64,000 nucleotides of DNA, from NCBI RefSeq assembly GCF_002095315.1, contig NZ_MLFN01000004.1:97659-161658 (forward strand), written 5' to 3'. This DNA is from Pantoea conspicua. GTDB taxonomy: Bacteria; Pseudomonadota; Gammaproteobacteria; Enterobacterales; Enterobacteriaceae. The position numbers were made by a program, and so were the translations under genes. Of this stretch, positions 36,664 through 45,295 are shown piece by piece (positions within the stretch are counted from its first letter, which is position 1; each line of letters begins with the position of its first letter). The notes under the pieces are model-generated. The model saw only the letters and a program-made list of their open reading frames with translations. It was not told where the DNA came from and did not search any database.

Positions 36664-39019
36664 TCGTCCTGAACTGAGTGAAGAGGTGCGCAAAGCGCAG
36701 CATAGCGCCGGGATCCAGAGCGGCGTTGGCCGCAGCAACAAGCATGAAAGCGCTGAGAAACATGTCTCCGGCGAGGCACGGTTTATCGACGACAAGCCTG
36801 AGCTGCCGGGCCTGCTGCATCTCTGCCCGCGGCTGAGTGAGCATGCCCATGCGCGCATTACCCATATTGATGTTCAGCCGTGCTACGCCATTCCCGGCGT
36901 AGTCAGCGTGCTGACCTGGCAGGATGTGCCCGGCATTAATGATGTCGGTCCGCTGGAACCAGGCGATCCGCTGCTGGCGCACGACAAGGTAGAGTATCTC
37001 GGGCAGATTGTGATTGCGGTGGCGGCCGATTCCCCGGACGCTGCCCGGCTGGGCGCCGCCGCTGCCGTAATTGAATATGAGATGCTTGAGCCGTTGCTGG
37101 ATGTTGAACAGGCGCTGGCGCAGGGCAGCTTTGTGCAGGAGCCGCACGTTCATCAGCGCGGCGATGTCGACGCCGCGCTGGCACGTGCCCCGCACCGCAT
37201 CAGCGGTTCCTTCCATATTGGCGGTCAGGAACACTTCTATCTGGAAACCCAGACCGCGCTGGTGATCCCGGGCGAAGATCAGCAGCTACAGGTTTTTTCC
37301 TCGACCCAGAATCCTACTGAAGTGCAGAAGCTGGTGGCGGAAGTGATGGGCATCAGCCTGAATCAGGTCACCATCGATATGCGGCGGATGGGCGGCGGTT
37401 TTGGTGGCAAAGAGACCCAGGCGGCGGGCGTGGCCTGCCTGTGCGCCATCGTCGCGCGCCAGACTGGCCGGGCGGCGAAGATGCGGCTTTCCCGTCGTGA
37501 TGACATGCGCATTACCGGCAAGCGTCATCCCTTTTTTGTCCGTTACGAGGTTGGCATCGAAGAAGATGGCCGTCTGTGTGGTGTGAAGATCGATCTGGCG
37601 GGTAACTGTGGTTATTCACTTGATCTCAGTGGATCGATTGTCGATCGGGCGATGTTCCACGCTGACAACGCCTATTACCTGGGCGATGCCCGGATTACCG
37701 GTTACCGCTGCCGTACTAATACCGCCTCGAATACCGCCTACCGCGGCTTTGGCGGTCCTCAGGGAATGGTGGCGATTGAGCAGATCATGGACCACATCGC
37801 GCGCGATCGCGGCCTTGATCCGCTGGCGCTGCGCAAGCGCAATTACTACGGTAAGCAGGATCGCAATATCACCCATTACCATCAGCAGGTTGAGGATAAT
37901 CTGCTGGACGAAATCACTGACCAGCTGGAACGGAGCAGTGATTATCAGGCGCGCCGGGCGGAGATTCAGGCGTTTAATGCCCGCAGCCCGCTGCTGAAAC
38001 GCGGTCTGGCGCTGACGCCGGTTAAATTCGGCATCTCGTTTACCTCCAGCTTCCTTAACCAGGCAGGCGCGCTGATCCTGATCTACACCGACGGTACGGT
38101 GCAGCTCAACCACGGCGGCACCGAGATGGGCCAGGGGCTCAACACCAAAGTCATTCAGATCGTGGCTGAAGTGCTGCAGATTGAGGTTGATAAGATTCAG
38201 ATCACCGCCACCGATACCGGCAAAGTGCCGAACACCTCACCGACGGCGGCCTCCAGCGGGGCCGATCTCAACGGTAAGGCGGCGCAGAATGCGGCGGAGA
38301 TTCTGCGCGAGCGCATGACGCAGATGCTCTGTCAGCTGCATCACTGCGAGGCATCGGCAGTCAGTTTCCGTAACGGCATCGTGCGCGCCGGGGAAAAACA
38401 TTACACCTTCGCAGAAGTGGCGCAGCTGGCGTGGTTCAATCAGGTGCCGCTATCCGCCACGGGTTACTATCGCGTGCCGGGCATTCATTACGATCGGCTG
38501 GCCGGGCGCGGTAAGCCCTTTTACTACTTCGCTTACGGCGCAGCCTGCTGTGAAGTGGTGATCGATACCTTAACCGGCGAATATCGCCTGTTGCGCGCTG
38601 ACATCCTGCATGACGTGGGTGCCTCGCTGAATCCGGCCATTGATATCGGTCAGGTTGAAGGCGGTTTTGTGCAGGGCGTTGGCTGGCTCACCTGTGAAGA
38701 GCTGGTGTGGAACCCGAAGGGACAATTGCTGACCGATGGCCCGGCCAGCTACAAAATCCCGGCCATTAGCGATGTTCCGGCCGATCTGCGGGTGACGCTG
38801 GTGGAGAACCGCAAAAATCCGCAGGATACGGTTTTTCACTCGAAAGCCGTCGGGGAGCCGCCCTTTATGCTGGGCATCGCCGCCTGGTGTGCGTTACAGG
38901 ATGCAGTGGCCAGCGTGGCCGGTTATGCGCAACATCCGCTGCTGGATACGCCCGCCACGCCGGAACGGGTGCTGAACGCGGTGCTGCAGTTGTCAGGAGT
39001 CTGTGATGATCTACCATGA
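36653..39019 (+). CDS. xdhB: Xanthine dehydrogenase molybdopterin subunit XdhB
   Basis: XdhB carries the molybdenum cofactor and oxidises hypoxanthine and xanthine to urate. The 788-residue protein has HVSGEARFIDD, GGQEHFYLETQTALVIPGED, GGGFGGKETQ (cofactor binding), RGFGGPQG, and the catalytic-Glu segment VGEPPFMLG near the C-terminus (about residue 735). It overlaps xdhA by 11 bases and xdhC by 14 bases, showing tight translational coupling. The complex is cytoplasmic, with XdhA. Confidence 0.95.
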   Translation: MSHNRPELSEEVRKAQHSAGIQSGVGRSNKHESAEKHVSGEARFIDDKPELPGLLHLCPRLSEHAHARITHIDVQPCYAIPGVVSVLTWQDVPGINDVGPLEPGDPLLAHDKVEYLGQIVIAVAADSPDAARLGAAAAVIEYEMLEPLLDVEQALAQGSFVQEPHVHQRGDVDAALARAPHRISGSFHIGGQEHFYLETQTALVIPGEDQQLQVFSSTQNPTEVQKLVAEVMGISLNQVTIDMRRMGGGFGGKETQAAGVACLCAIVARQTGRAAKMRLSRRDDMRITGKRHPFFVRYEVGIEEDGRLCGVKIDLAGNCGYSLDLSGSIVDRAMFHADNAYYLGDARITGYRCRTNTASNTAYRGFGGPQGMVAIEQIMDHIARDRGLDPLALRKRNYYGKQDRNITHYHQQVEDNLLDEITDQLERSSDYQARRAEIQAFNARSPLLKRGLALTPVKFGISFTSSFLNQAGALILIYTDGTVQLNHGGTEMGQGLNTKVIQIVAEVLQIEVDKIQITATDTGKVPNTSPTAASSGADLNGKAAQNAAEILRERMTQMLCQLHHCEASAVSFRNGIVRAGEKHYTFAEVAQLAWFNQVPLSATGYYRVPGIHYDRLAGRGKPFYYFAYGAACCEVVIDTLTGEYRLLRADILHDVGASLNPAIDIGQVEGGFVQGVGWLTCEELVWNPKGQLLTDGPASYKIPAISDVPADLRVTLVENRKNPQDTVFHSKAVGEPPFMLGIAAWCALQDAVASVAGYAQHPLLDTPATPERVLNAVLQLSGVCDDLP

Positions 39020-39782
39020 CTGGATTAGCGTGCTGCATCAGTTGCGTGAAAAGCGCCAGAGCTGCGTGCTGATCACCGTGCTCAGTGAGCGCGGTTCGGT
39101 ACCGCGCGACAGCGGCAGCAAGATGGTGGTCACGCTGCAGGAGAACTTTTTGACGATTGGTGGCGGTCAGCTTGAGTTTCAGTGCATTGCCCAGGCGCGC
39201 GCTATGCTACAGAGCGGGGCTTGCGCGCCGCACACCGAAGAGTACAGCCTCGGCGCACGGCTGGGTCAGTGTTGCGGCGGCAAAACCACGCTGCTGTTTG
39301 AGCCGCTGTTGCAGTGTCAGCCGGAGATCCTGCTGTTCGGCGCTGGTCATGTCGGCCAGGCACTGGTTAACCTGCTGGCTACGTTACCCTGTCACATAAC
39401 CTGGATTGACAGCCGTCCCGATCAGTTTGACCGGGTACCGCCAGGCGTGGTTACGCTGCAACCGGAGGATCCGCTCGACTGTGTGGCGCGGGCGGGACCC
39501 GATAGCTATTTCATCATTATGACCCATCATCATCCGCTCGATTTCGAGCTGTGTGAGGTGGTGCTGAAACGCGGCGATTTTCGTTATGCCGGTGTGATTG
39601 GCTCGCAGACCAAAAGCCAGCGCTTCCGCTACCGGCTGGCGGGCAAGGGCGCACAGGCCGATCGGCTGGCGCGACTGCGCTGCCCGATTGGCCTGCCGGA
39701 CGTCAAAGGCAAGCTGCCCGCCGAGATCGCCGTAGCGATTGCCGGTGAAGTGATTAGCGTTTATCAGCAGCACCTGACCTGA
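39006..39782 (+). CDS. xdhC: XdhC, molybdenum cofactor insertion chaperone
   Basis: XdhC binds and sulfurates molybdenum cofactor and loads it into XdhB. The 258-residue protein shows ITVLSERGSVPRDSGSKM at the N-terminus, EYSLGARLGQCCGGK, and a Rossmann-type LFGAGHVGQALV starting near residue 101. The ATG at 39006 is preferred to the GTG at 39003 because AGGAG lies six bases before it. It completes the guaD-xdhABC operon. Confidence 0.93.
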   Translation: MIYHDWISVLHQLREKRQSCVLITVLSERGSVPRDSGSKMVVTLQENFLTIGGGQLEFQCIAQARAMLQSGACAPHTEEYSLGARLGQCCGGKTTLLFEPLLQCQPEILLFGAGHVGQALVNLLATLPCHITWIDSRPDQFDRVPPGVVTLQPEDPLDCVARAGPDSYFIIMTHHHPLDFELCEVVLKRGDFRYAGVIGSQTKSQRFRYRLAGKGAQADRLARLRCPIGLPDVKGKLPAEIAVAIAGEVISVYQQHLT

Positions 39783-39844
39783 GTTGTTCAACCGCCCGCA
39801 ACCTGCCAGGATAAGGCTTTGCGATGCCCATCCAGGAGCAAATC

Positions 39845-41887
39845 ATGAACGCCCATCAGAATCCTTTCTTTAGCGTCAGCACGCTGCCTTATCAGGCACC
39901 GCCGTTTGATCAGATTCAGCAGCAGGATTTTCTGCCCGCCTTACAGGCAGGCATTGAAGAAAAGCGTCGGGAAGTTGAGGCAATCGCCACGTGCAGTGAC
40001 GAGCCGACGTTCCTCAATACGTACGAGGCGCTGGAGAAGAGCGGGCAGCTGCTGAACCGGGTCAATCTGGTGTTTAGTGCCATGACCTCGGCGCACACCA
40101 GCCCGTATCTGCAACAGGTGGATGAAGAAATCGCTCCGCAGCTGACCGCACTCAACGACGAGATCATGCTTAACCGGCCACTGTTCTCGCGTCTGGATGC
40201 GGTCTATCTGCAGCGCGCCCAGCTTGACGCTGAATCCAGGCGGCTGGTTGAGGTGATCTGGCAGCGCTTTCAGCTGGCGGGTGCCAATCTGCCTGAGGCG
40301 CAGAAACAGCAGTTAAAAGCCCTGAATCAGGAAGCGGCGCGTCTCAGTACCCGTTTTACCAACAAGCTGCTGGCCGCCACCAAAGCGGGCGGTCTGGTAG
40401 TCGATCAGGCAGAGAAACTGGCGGGACTTTCTGCCGCTGACCTGGCGGTGGCGCAGGCAGAAGCACGTGCCCGCGGTCTGGAGAATGCCTGGCTGCTGGT
40501 GCTACAGAACACGACTCAGCAACCTGCACTGCAAAGCCTGAGCAATCGCGAGACCCGCGAGGCACTGTTTAATGCGGGCGTGACCCGAACCGAAAAGGGT
40601 GACGAAAATGACACGCGTGAGCTGGTGCTGCGTCTGGCTCAGGTGCGGGCGGAGCAGGCCAGGCTGCTGGGCTTTGCCAGTTATGCGCAGTGGAAACTGC
40701 AGGACCAGATGGCGAAAACCCCGGATGCTGCGTTTGCCTTTATGCGTAACATCGTGCCTGCCGCCCGTGCGCGTGCTGAACGTGAAGCGGCGGCTATCCA
40801 GCAAACCATCGATCGCCAGCAGCAGAGTTTTACTCTGCGCGCCTGGGACTGGAATTTTTACGCCGAACAGGTGCGTCACGCGCAGTACGATCTCGATGAG
40901 AGCCAGATTAAACCTTATTTTGAACTGAACTCGGTACTGCAGAATGGCGTGTTCTGGGCGGCGACACAGCTGTATGGCATTCAGTTTTCGCCACGACAGG
41001 ATTTGCCGGTTTACCATCCCGATGTGCAGGTATACGAAATTTTCGATGCCGATCAAACCCCGCTGGCGCTGTTCTATGCCGATTTCTTCAAGCGCGACAG
41101 CAAAGGCGGCGGGGCGTGGATGAGTAACTTTGTTAACCAGTCGACGCTGCTGGAGAGCAAGCCGGTGATCTACAACGTCTGTAACTACACCAGACCGCCA
41201 GCCGGTGAACCGGCGTTGCTGAGCTGGGATGAAGTGATCACGATGTTTCACGAGTTTGGGCACACGCTGCACGGCCTGTTCGCCAGCCAGCGCTATCCGA
41301 GCCTGTCAGGCACCGAGACGCCGCGCGATTTTGTGGAGTTTCCGTCGCAGATTAATGAGCACTGGGCCAGTGAGCCGCAGGTGTTCCGCCATTTCGCCCG
41401 TCACTATCAGAGCGGGGAACCGATGCCCGCCGCGCTGCACGAAAAAATTATCCGCGCCGGAAAATTCAACAAAGGCTACGAGATGAGCGAGTTGCTGGCG
41501 GCGGCGTTGCTCGATCTGCACTGGCACAGTCTGGCGGGCGACCGGACACCGCAAAGTGTGGACGGTTTTGAACAGCAGGCGTTGCAGAGCGACAATCTGG
41601 CGTTAGCGGCCGTACCGCCGCGCTATCGCTCCAGCTATTTTCAGCACATCTGGGGCGGCGGCTATGCTGCTGGTTACTACGCCTATATCTGGACCCAGAT
41701 GCTGGCCGATGACGGTTACCAGTGGTTTGTTGAACAGGGCGGGCTGACACGGGAGAATGGCGAGATTTTCCGGCAGAAAATTCTGTCGCGTGGTAACAGC
41801 AGCGACCTGAAAACTCTCTATGAAAACTGGCGTGGCGGCCAGCCACAGCTGGAGCCGATGTTGAAAAATCGCGGCCTGGCGGAGTAG
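39845..41887 (+). CDS. dcp: Peptidyl-dipeptidase Dcp
   Basis: Dcp is an M3-family zinc peptidase that removes dipeptides from C-termini. The 680-residue protein matches E. coli Dcp (681 aa). The zinc motif HEFGH is at residues 469-473, with the third ligand Glu in the NKGYEMSELL region, and YRSSYFQHIWGGGYAAGYYA near the end. The ATG at 39845 is preceded by AGGAG six bases away, so the frame opening at 39824 is not used. It lies 62 bases after xdhC and may be partly co-transcribed, though in E. coli it stands next to ydfG. Confidence 0.95.
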   Translation: MNAHQNPFFSVSTLPYQAPPFDQIQQQDFLPALQAGIEEKRREVEAIATCSDEPTFLNTYEALEKSGQLLNRVNLVFSAMTSAHTSPYLQQVDEEIAPQLTALNDEIMLNRPLFSRLDAVYLQRAQLDAESRRLVEVIWQRFQLAGANLPEAQKQQLKALNQEAARLSTRFTNKLLAATKAGGLVVDQAEKLAGLSAADLAVAQAEARARGLENAWLLVLQNTTQQPALQSLSNRETREALFNAGVTRTEKGDENDTRELVLRLAQVRAEQARLLGFASYAQWKLQDQMAKTPDAAFAFMRNIVPAARARAEREAAAIQQTIDRQQQSFTLRAWDWNFYAEQVRHAQYDLDESQIKPYFELNSVLQNGVFWAATQLYGIQFSPRQDLPVYHPDVQVYEIFDADQTPLALFYADFFKRDSKGGGAWMSNFVNQSTLLESKPVIYNVCNYTRPPAGEPALLSWDEVITMFHEFGHTLHGLFASQRYPSLSGTETPRDFVEFPSQINEHWASEPQVFRHFARHYQSGEPMPAALHEKIIRAGKFNKGYEMSELLAAALLDLHWHSLAGDRTPQSVDGFEQQALQSDNLALAAVPPRYRSSYFQHIWGGGYAAGYYAYIWTQMLADDGYQWFVEQGGLTRENGEIFRQKILSRGNSSDLKTLYENWRGGQPQLEPMLKNRGLAE

Positions 41888-41890
41888 TTA

Positions 41891-41919
41891 ATCAGCGGGC
41901 GTTTGCGCCGCCCGCTGAT
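41891..41919. terminator. Hairpin between convergent dcp and hpxO
   Basis: ATCAGCGGGC (41891-41900) pairs with GCCCGCTGAT (41910-41919), nine-base loop. No T run follows on either strand, so it may act as a weak bidirectional terminator. Confidence 0.55.
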
Positions 41920-41938
41920 GCATAAAAGTGCAGGCTGA

Positions 41939-43096
41939 CTAACCCAGCGGTCCGCCTTCAATGGCTTCACACATTCCGGCCAGCACCCGCTCGCCGGTTT
42001 CACTTTTCAGCGATCGATACCACTCTGCGGTCACCGCCGGATCTTTCGCATGGGTAACGTCACAGCGCTTACGCGCTTTCAGCACCAGATCTTTTACCCG
42101 CTCAACCCGGCGCGCCTGGTAACGCAGCAGGGCATCTTCGATGCCGAGCGAATGCGATGCCAGCGTCGAGGCCAGCACGATAGCATCTTCCATCGCCGCA
42201 CAGCCGCCCTGGCCGATATCCGGTGTAGTGCTGTGGGCCGCATCACCCAGCAGCGCAACGCGTCCTTTAACCAGGCGGCTGAACGGTTCAATATCGTGGA
42301 TTTCGACCCGGTTGGTGGTGTCGGGGTTGATCGCAGCAATCAGCTTCTGCACCGGCATGGCCCAGCCAGCAAAATAGCCGCTCAGATCGGCTTTGACGGT
42401 GCTGCGATCCTGCGGCAGCCCTTTCGGCAGGGGCACGTCGAAGAAAAAGTAGAAGCGGTTATCGCTCACCGGCATCAGTGATACGCGTTTGCCGTCGCCA
42501 ACGAACGTGGTCCACTGATCGGCAGGCGCGATGCTTTCATCTATTGCCACCAGACCGTTCCAGTTGACGTAACCGGCATAGCGCCGTTCCAGCGCCTGTT
42601 CCAGTACATATTCACGGATCACCGAATGGGTTCCGTCAGCCGCAATCAGAAAATCACCCTGAGCCTGGCTGTTATCAGCAAAGGTGGCAATCACCCCGTT
42701 ATCACTCTGTTCAACCTGAATCACCCGTTTGCCGAAATTGACCCGCTGGCGACCAAAGGTATCGATCAGCATCGCCTGCAGTTCAGCGCGCGCCACCGGA
42801 TAGGGAAACTCACCGACCTGCTGCACCAGCGGCGACATACTAAACCGGGTCAGCGCGGCACCGGTCACCGCGTCGTGATAGGCCATGTAGGCCATGTTGC
42901 CGCCCAGCGCGCGCAGCGCCGCCTTCATGCCAAGGGCATTCAGACACTTCACGCCGTTTGGCCAGATTGAAATCGCGGCCCCGACCGGCTTCATCTCTTT
43001 CACCGCTTCAAAGACTTCAACCTCAATACCCGCTTTTTCCAGCGCAATGGCACAGCTCATACCGCCGATACCACCCCCGATTACGATCGCTTTCAT
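41939..43096 (-). CDS. hpxO: FAD-dependent urate hydroxylase HpxO
   Basis: HpxO converts urate to 5-hydroxyisourate with NADH and O2, replacing uricase. The 385-residue flavoprotein monooxygenase has the FAD motif AIVIGGGIGGMSCAIALEKA (residues 3-22), EAVKEMKPVGAAISIWPNGV, the DG motif AADGTHS, YAGYVNWNGLVAI, and GDAAHSTTPDIGQGG. These segments match Klebsiella HpxO closely. The ATG at 43096 has AGGAG six bases upstream. It continues the pathway begun by GuaD and XdhABC and has its own sigma-54-type promoter. Confidence 0.94.
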   Translation of the reverse strand: MKAIVIGGGIGGMSCAIALEKAGIEVEVFEAVKEMKPVGAAISIWPNGVKCLNALGMKAALRALGGNMAYMAYHDAVTGAALTRFSMSPLVQQVGEFPYPVARAELQAMLIDTFGRQRVNFGKRVIQVEQSDNGVIATFADNSQAQGDFLIAADGTHSVIREYVLEQALERRYAGYVNWNGLVAIDESIAPADQWTTFVGDGKRVSLMPVSDNRFYFFFDVPLPKGLPQDRSTVKADLSGYFAGWAMPVQKLIAAINPDTTNRVEIHDIEPFSRLVKGRVALLGDAAHSTTPDIGQGGCAAMEDAIVLASTLASHSLGIEDALLRYQARRVERVKDLVLKARKRCDVTHAKDPAVTAEWYRSLKSETGERVLAGMCEAIEGGPLG

Positions 43097-43126
43097 AGTT
43101 ATCTCCTGTCTGCTTGCTACTGATAC

Positions 43127-43142
43127 TGCAACTTTTGTACCA
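43127..43142 (-). promoter_or_regulatory. Sigma-54 promoter of hpxO
   Basis: On the minus strand TGGTACA-AAAG-TTGCA fits the -24/-12 pattern with correct spacing and intact GG and GC. The predicted start near 43116 leaves a leader of about 20 bases that contains the AGGAG ribosome site. Confidence 0.7.
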
Positions 43143-43238
43143 GTACCTCCCAAAACAGCCAGAAAGCCTTTATTGTCATCCTGTTCAATAACATAGCGCA
43201 GGAAATTAGCGTGAAGAGGTTACCCCGAATGATGCCGG

Positions 43239-43278
43239 TGCACGCTTATGCTGCAATATGATGCGCCCGAACGGTGCA
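43239..43278. promoter_or_regulatory. Two NtrC-like enhancer sites upstream of hpxO
   Basis: TGCACG-CTTAT-GCTGCA (43239-43255) matches 10 of 12, and TGCGCC-CGAAC-GGTGCA (43262-43278) 11 of 12, conserved bases of the NtrC site TGCACC-N5-GGTGCA. Their centres are 23 bp apart and about 130-155 bp upstream of the predicted hpxO start. Confidence 0.65.
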
Positions 43279-43289
43279 CCACAGCAGAA

Positions 43290-43763
43290 AAATTCTGCTG
43301 TTGTATCATTTGTTTCATCGGGCCAGGCGGTTAACACCGTGGCTCCTGCAACCCATTGGCGCAAAAGAAGAGATACAAACGGAAGCAAACAACAGGCCCG
43401 ATAACTGAAAAATCACTACAGAAAAATTGATTAGTTGAATAGTTATCAACTGATTGTATCCGGGTCGCGACGGTTTATTTTTAACAAATTATTAAACTTG
43501 CACATAATAACTGGCCCACAGGTTGCCGGGGTTTTATTTCTCATATTTAATCAAGACGTTACCCGCTGGAATATGATAATGGATGTAAAAAATCACCTAT
43601 AAATTTTTTTCTGCTGCGTCAGTCCAGGAATAAACCCTGACTGGCAATCATAAATAAATAACGCGATGAGCGGATAAAATAATTTTTAGGATATTCTGTA
43701 GGCGCGCCTTCTGGAAACGCATGATATAGATCATCCGGAACTCAAGGACTCTGGAATACGATC
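43290..43763. other. AT-rich non-coding stretch before the glycosyltransferase
   Basis: I see no gene in this part of the 667-bp spacer. The stretch from about 43400 is markedly AT-rich compared with its surroundings. An imperfect dyad GATTAGTTGA/TCAACTGATT lies near 43427-43450. It presumably contains the promoter of the glycosyltransferase gene, but no clear -35/-10 pair stands out. Confidence 0.4.
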
Positions 43764-44951
43764 ATGAAAATCGGAATCACCAATAACCACTACCCGGAGC
43801 AGCGTAATATTTTAGTTAATCCGGAAAATGAATATGTAAATCTCAAAAAGTACAATCTGTTTTACTTTATTAACCCGTTACGGACTCGGTTACTCAAAAA
43901 AAATAAATCCTTCATCTTTCTGCCGCTGCCATTTTCATCCGCAACCCGGCCCGAGGTTCTGCATCTGTTTAATGAAGTGGCGATTACCCGTCAGAAATGG
44001 GTTGCCTCGTTTGAAACGGAATTACCGCGTGTGTTACCGGTGCCGGGTGTGGCTAAGCAGGATAACCCCGAGCTGAAGCGGCTGATCCCGCATCTGCTGA
44101 AAGAGAACTGTCTTGGGCTGATCGCCATTTCAGATGCGACGCTGAATATACAGATGAAACTGTTTCCGCCCGGAGACGGTGTGGCGCAGCAAATCAGACG
44201 CAAAACGGTAGTATTACATCCACCACAGACCCTGTTCACGCCGCATAAAGCGCCGCGTCAGGCCGGGGTATTCCGGCTGGTGTTCGCCGGCAACGAGTTC
44301 TACCGTAAAGGCGGAGCCGAAGTGGTCCTGGCGGTAAGCGAGCTGATTGAAGAGCGCAAACTGGATGAGTCACAGCTGGATGTGCAGCTGATCGGCGATC
44401 TCACCAAACGGCATAATGTGGCGCATCGGCAACATCAGGACGATGAGGCGTTCTGGCGTTCAATTGAGAACCGCATCGGCCGTTATCGCTGTTTTAATCA
44501 CCGCTCCCGACTGGATAATGGTGCGCTGCTGCAGCTGTTTCGTGACAGCGACATCGGCTTACTGCCTACCTGGCAGGAGACTTACGGCTTTTCAGTGCTG
44601 GAAATGCAGGCCAACGGCTGTCCGGTGATCACCAGCAATGTGCGTGCTTTACCGGAGATTAATCCGGCCAGCGCCGGTTGGGTGATTGGCGGCGCGCTCA
44701 ACGGCGATCGTGAATACAGTGTCAGCACGCCTCAGGAGAAACAGCAGCTGCGTCAGGCGCTGGTGGATGGGCTGAAGCAGGCGCTGCTCGCCATTTTCGA
44801 TCGGCCCGAGATGCTGCAGGAAAAAGGGGAGGCGGCTATTCTGCGCATCAAAGATCAGCACGATCCGCAGCGTTATATTGTCCGGCTACACGATATTTAC
44901 CGCCGCGGCGTGATCAACGTCACTCAACACCCACCGGTCCTTCCAGTTTGA
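43764..44951 (+). CDS. GT4-type glycosyltransferase
   Basis: This 395-residue cytoplasmic protein looks like a GT-B fold, family 4 retaining glycosyltransferase. The C-terminal half has VFAGNEFYRKGG (near residue 175), the LLPTWQETYGFSVLEMQANG segment with the E-x7-E pair (about 272-280), and PVITSNVRALPEI. It probably adds a sugar to a surface glycan or glycolipid. No other polysaccharide genes adjoin it. Its first 150 bases are AT-rich, unlike the neighbours, hinting at transfer. The ribosome site is weak (AAGG 16 bases upstream). Acceptor and donor are unknown. Confidence 0.78.
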   Translation: MKIGITNNHYPEQRNILVNPENEYVNLKKYNLFYFINPLRTRLLKKNKSFIFLPLPFSSATRPEVLHLFNEVAITRQKWVASFETELPRVLPVPGVAKQDNPELKRLIPHLLKENCLGLIAISDATLNIQMKLFPPGDGVAQQIRRKTVVLHPPQTLFTPHKAPRQAGVFRLVFAGNEFYRKGGAEVVLAVSELIEERKLDESQLDVQLIGDLTKRHNVAHRQHQDDEAFWRSIENRIGRYRCFNHRSRLDNGALLQLFRDSDIGLLPTWQETYGFSVLEMQANGCPVITSNVRALPEINPASAGWVIGGALNGDREYSVSTPQEKQQLRQALVDGLKQALLAIFDRPEMLQEKGEAAILRIKDQHDPQRYIVRLHDIYRRGVINVTQHPPVLPV

Positions 44952-45018
44952 TAAGATTTTTCAGACGACGCGTGCCAGACTAGCCATACTTAGTGCAGCG
45001 TTCATCTGGAGATCGATC

Positions 45019-45264
45019 ATGAAAATTTTCCTCAGCCTGCTGCTGTCCGGACTGCTGGGCAGCAGCGCCTTTGCTCAACCTTCATCCCCGTTTCCGGCGC
45101 GTGCGCCGCTGCCACAGCTGACGCCCGTGGCCGCACGCTGCGATGTCTCAGCCTGTCAGACCAATTGCTATGTCGAACGATCCCATTGCAATACCCGGGA
45201 TAGCGGCGCGTGCAGTTCACAGGCACAAATCTGTGTACAGGCCTGTGCCGACCAGTGCAAATAA
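45019..45264 (+). CDS. Small secreted cysteine-rich protein, 81 aa
   Basis: I do not recognise this protein. It has a signal peptide (MKIFLSLLLSGLLGSSAFA-Q, cleavage after about residue 19), a proline-rich linker, and then eight cysteines in about 40 residues (C-x4-C-x3-C, C-x6-C, C-x6-C-x3-C-type spacing). This suggests a small disulfide-bonded periplasmic or secreted domain. ATG 45019 has GGAGATCGATC upstream. The next gene, ampC, starts 31 bases later on the same strand, so the two may share a transcript. Confidence 0.65.
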   Translation: MKIFLSLLLSGLLGSSAFAQPSSPFPARAPLPQLTPVAARCDVSACQTNCYVERSHCNTRDSGACSSQAQICVQACADQCK

Positions 45265-45295
45265 TTCGAATCAGAGAAGATACTGTTAATCGCCA

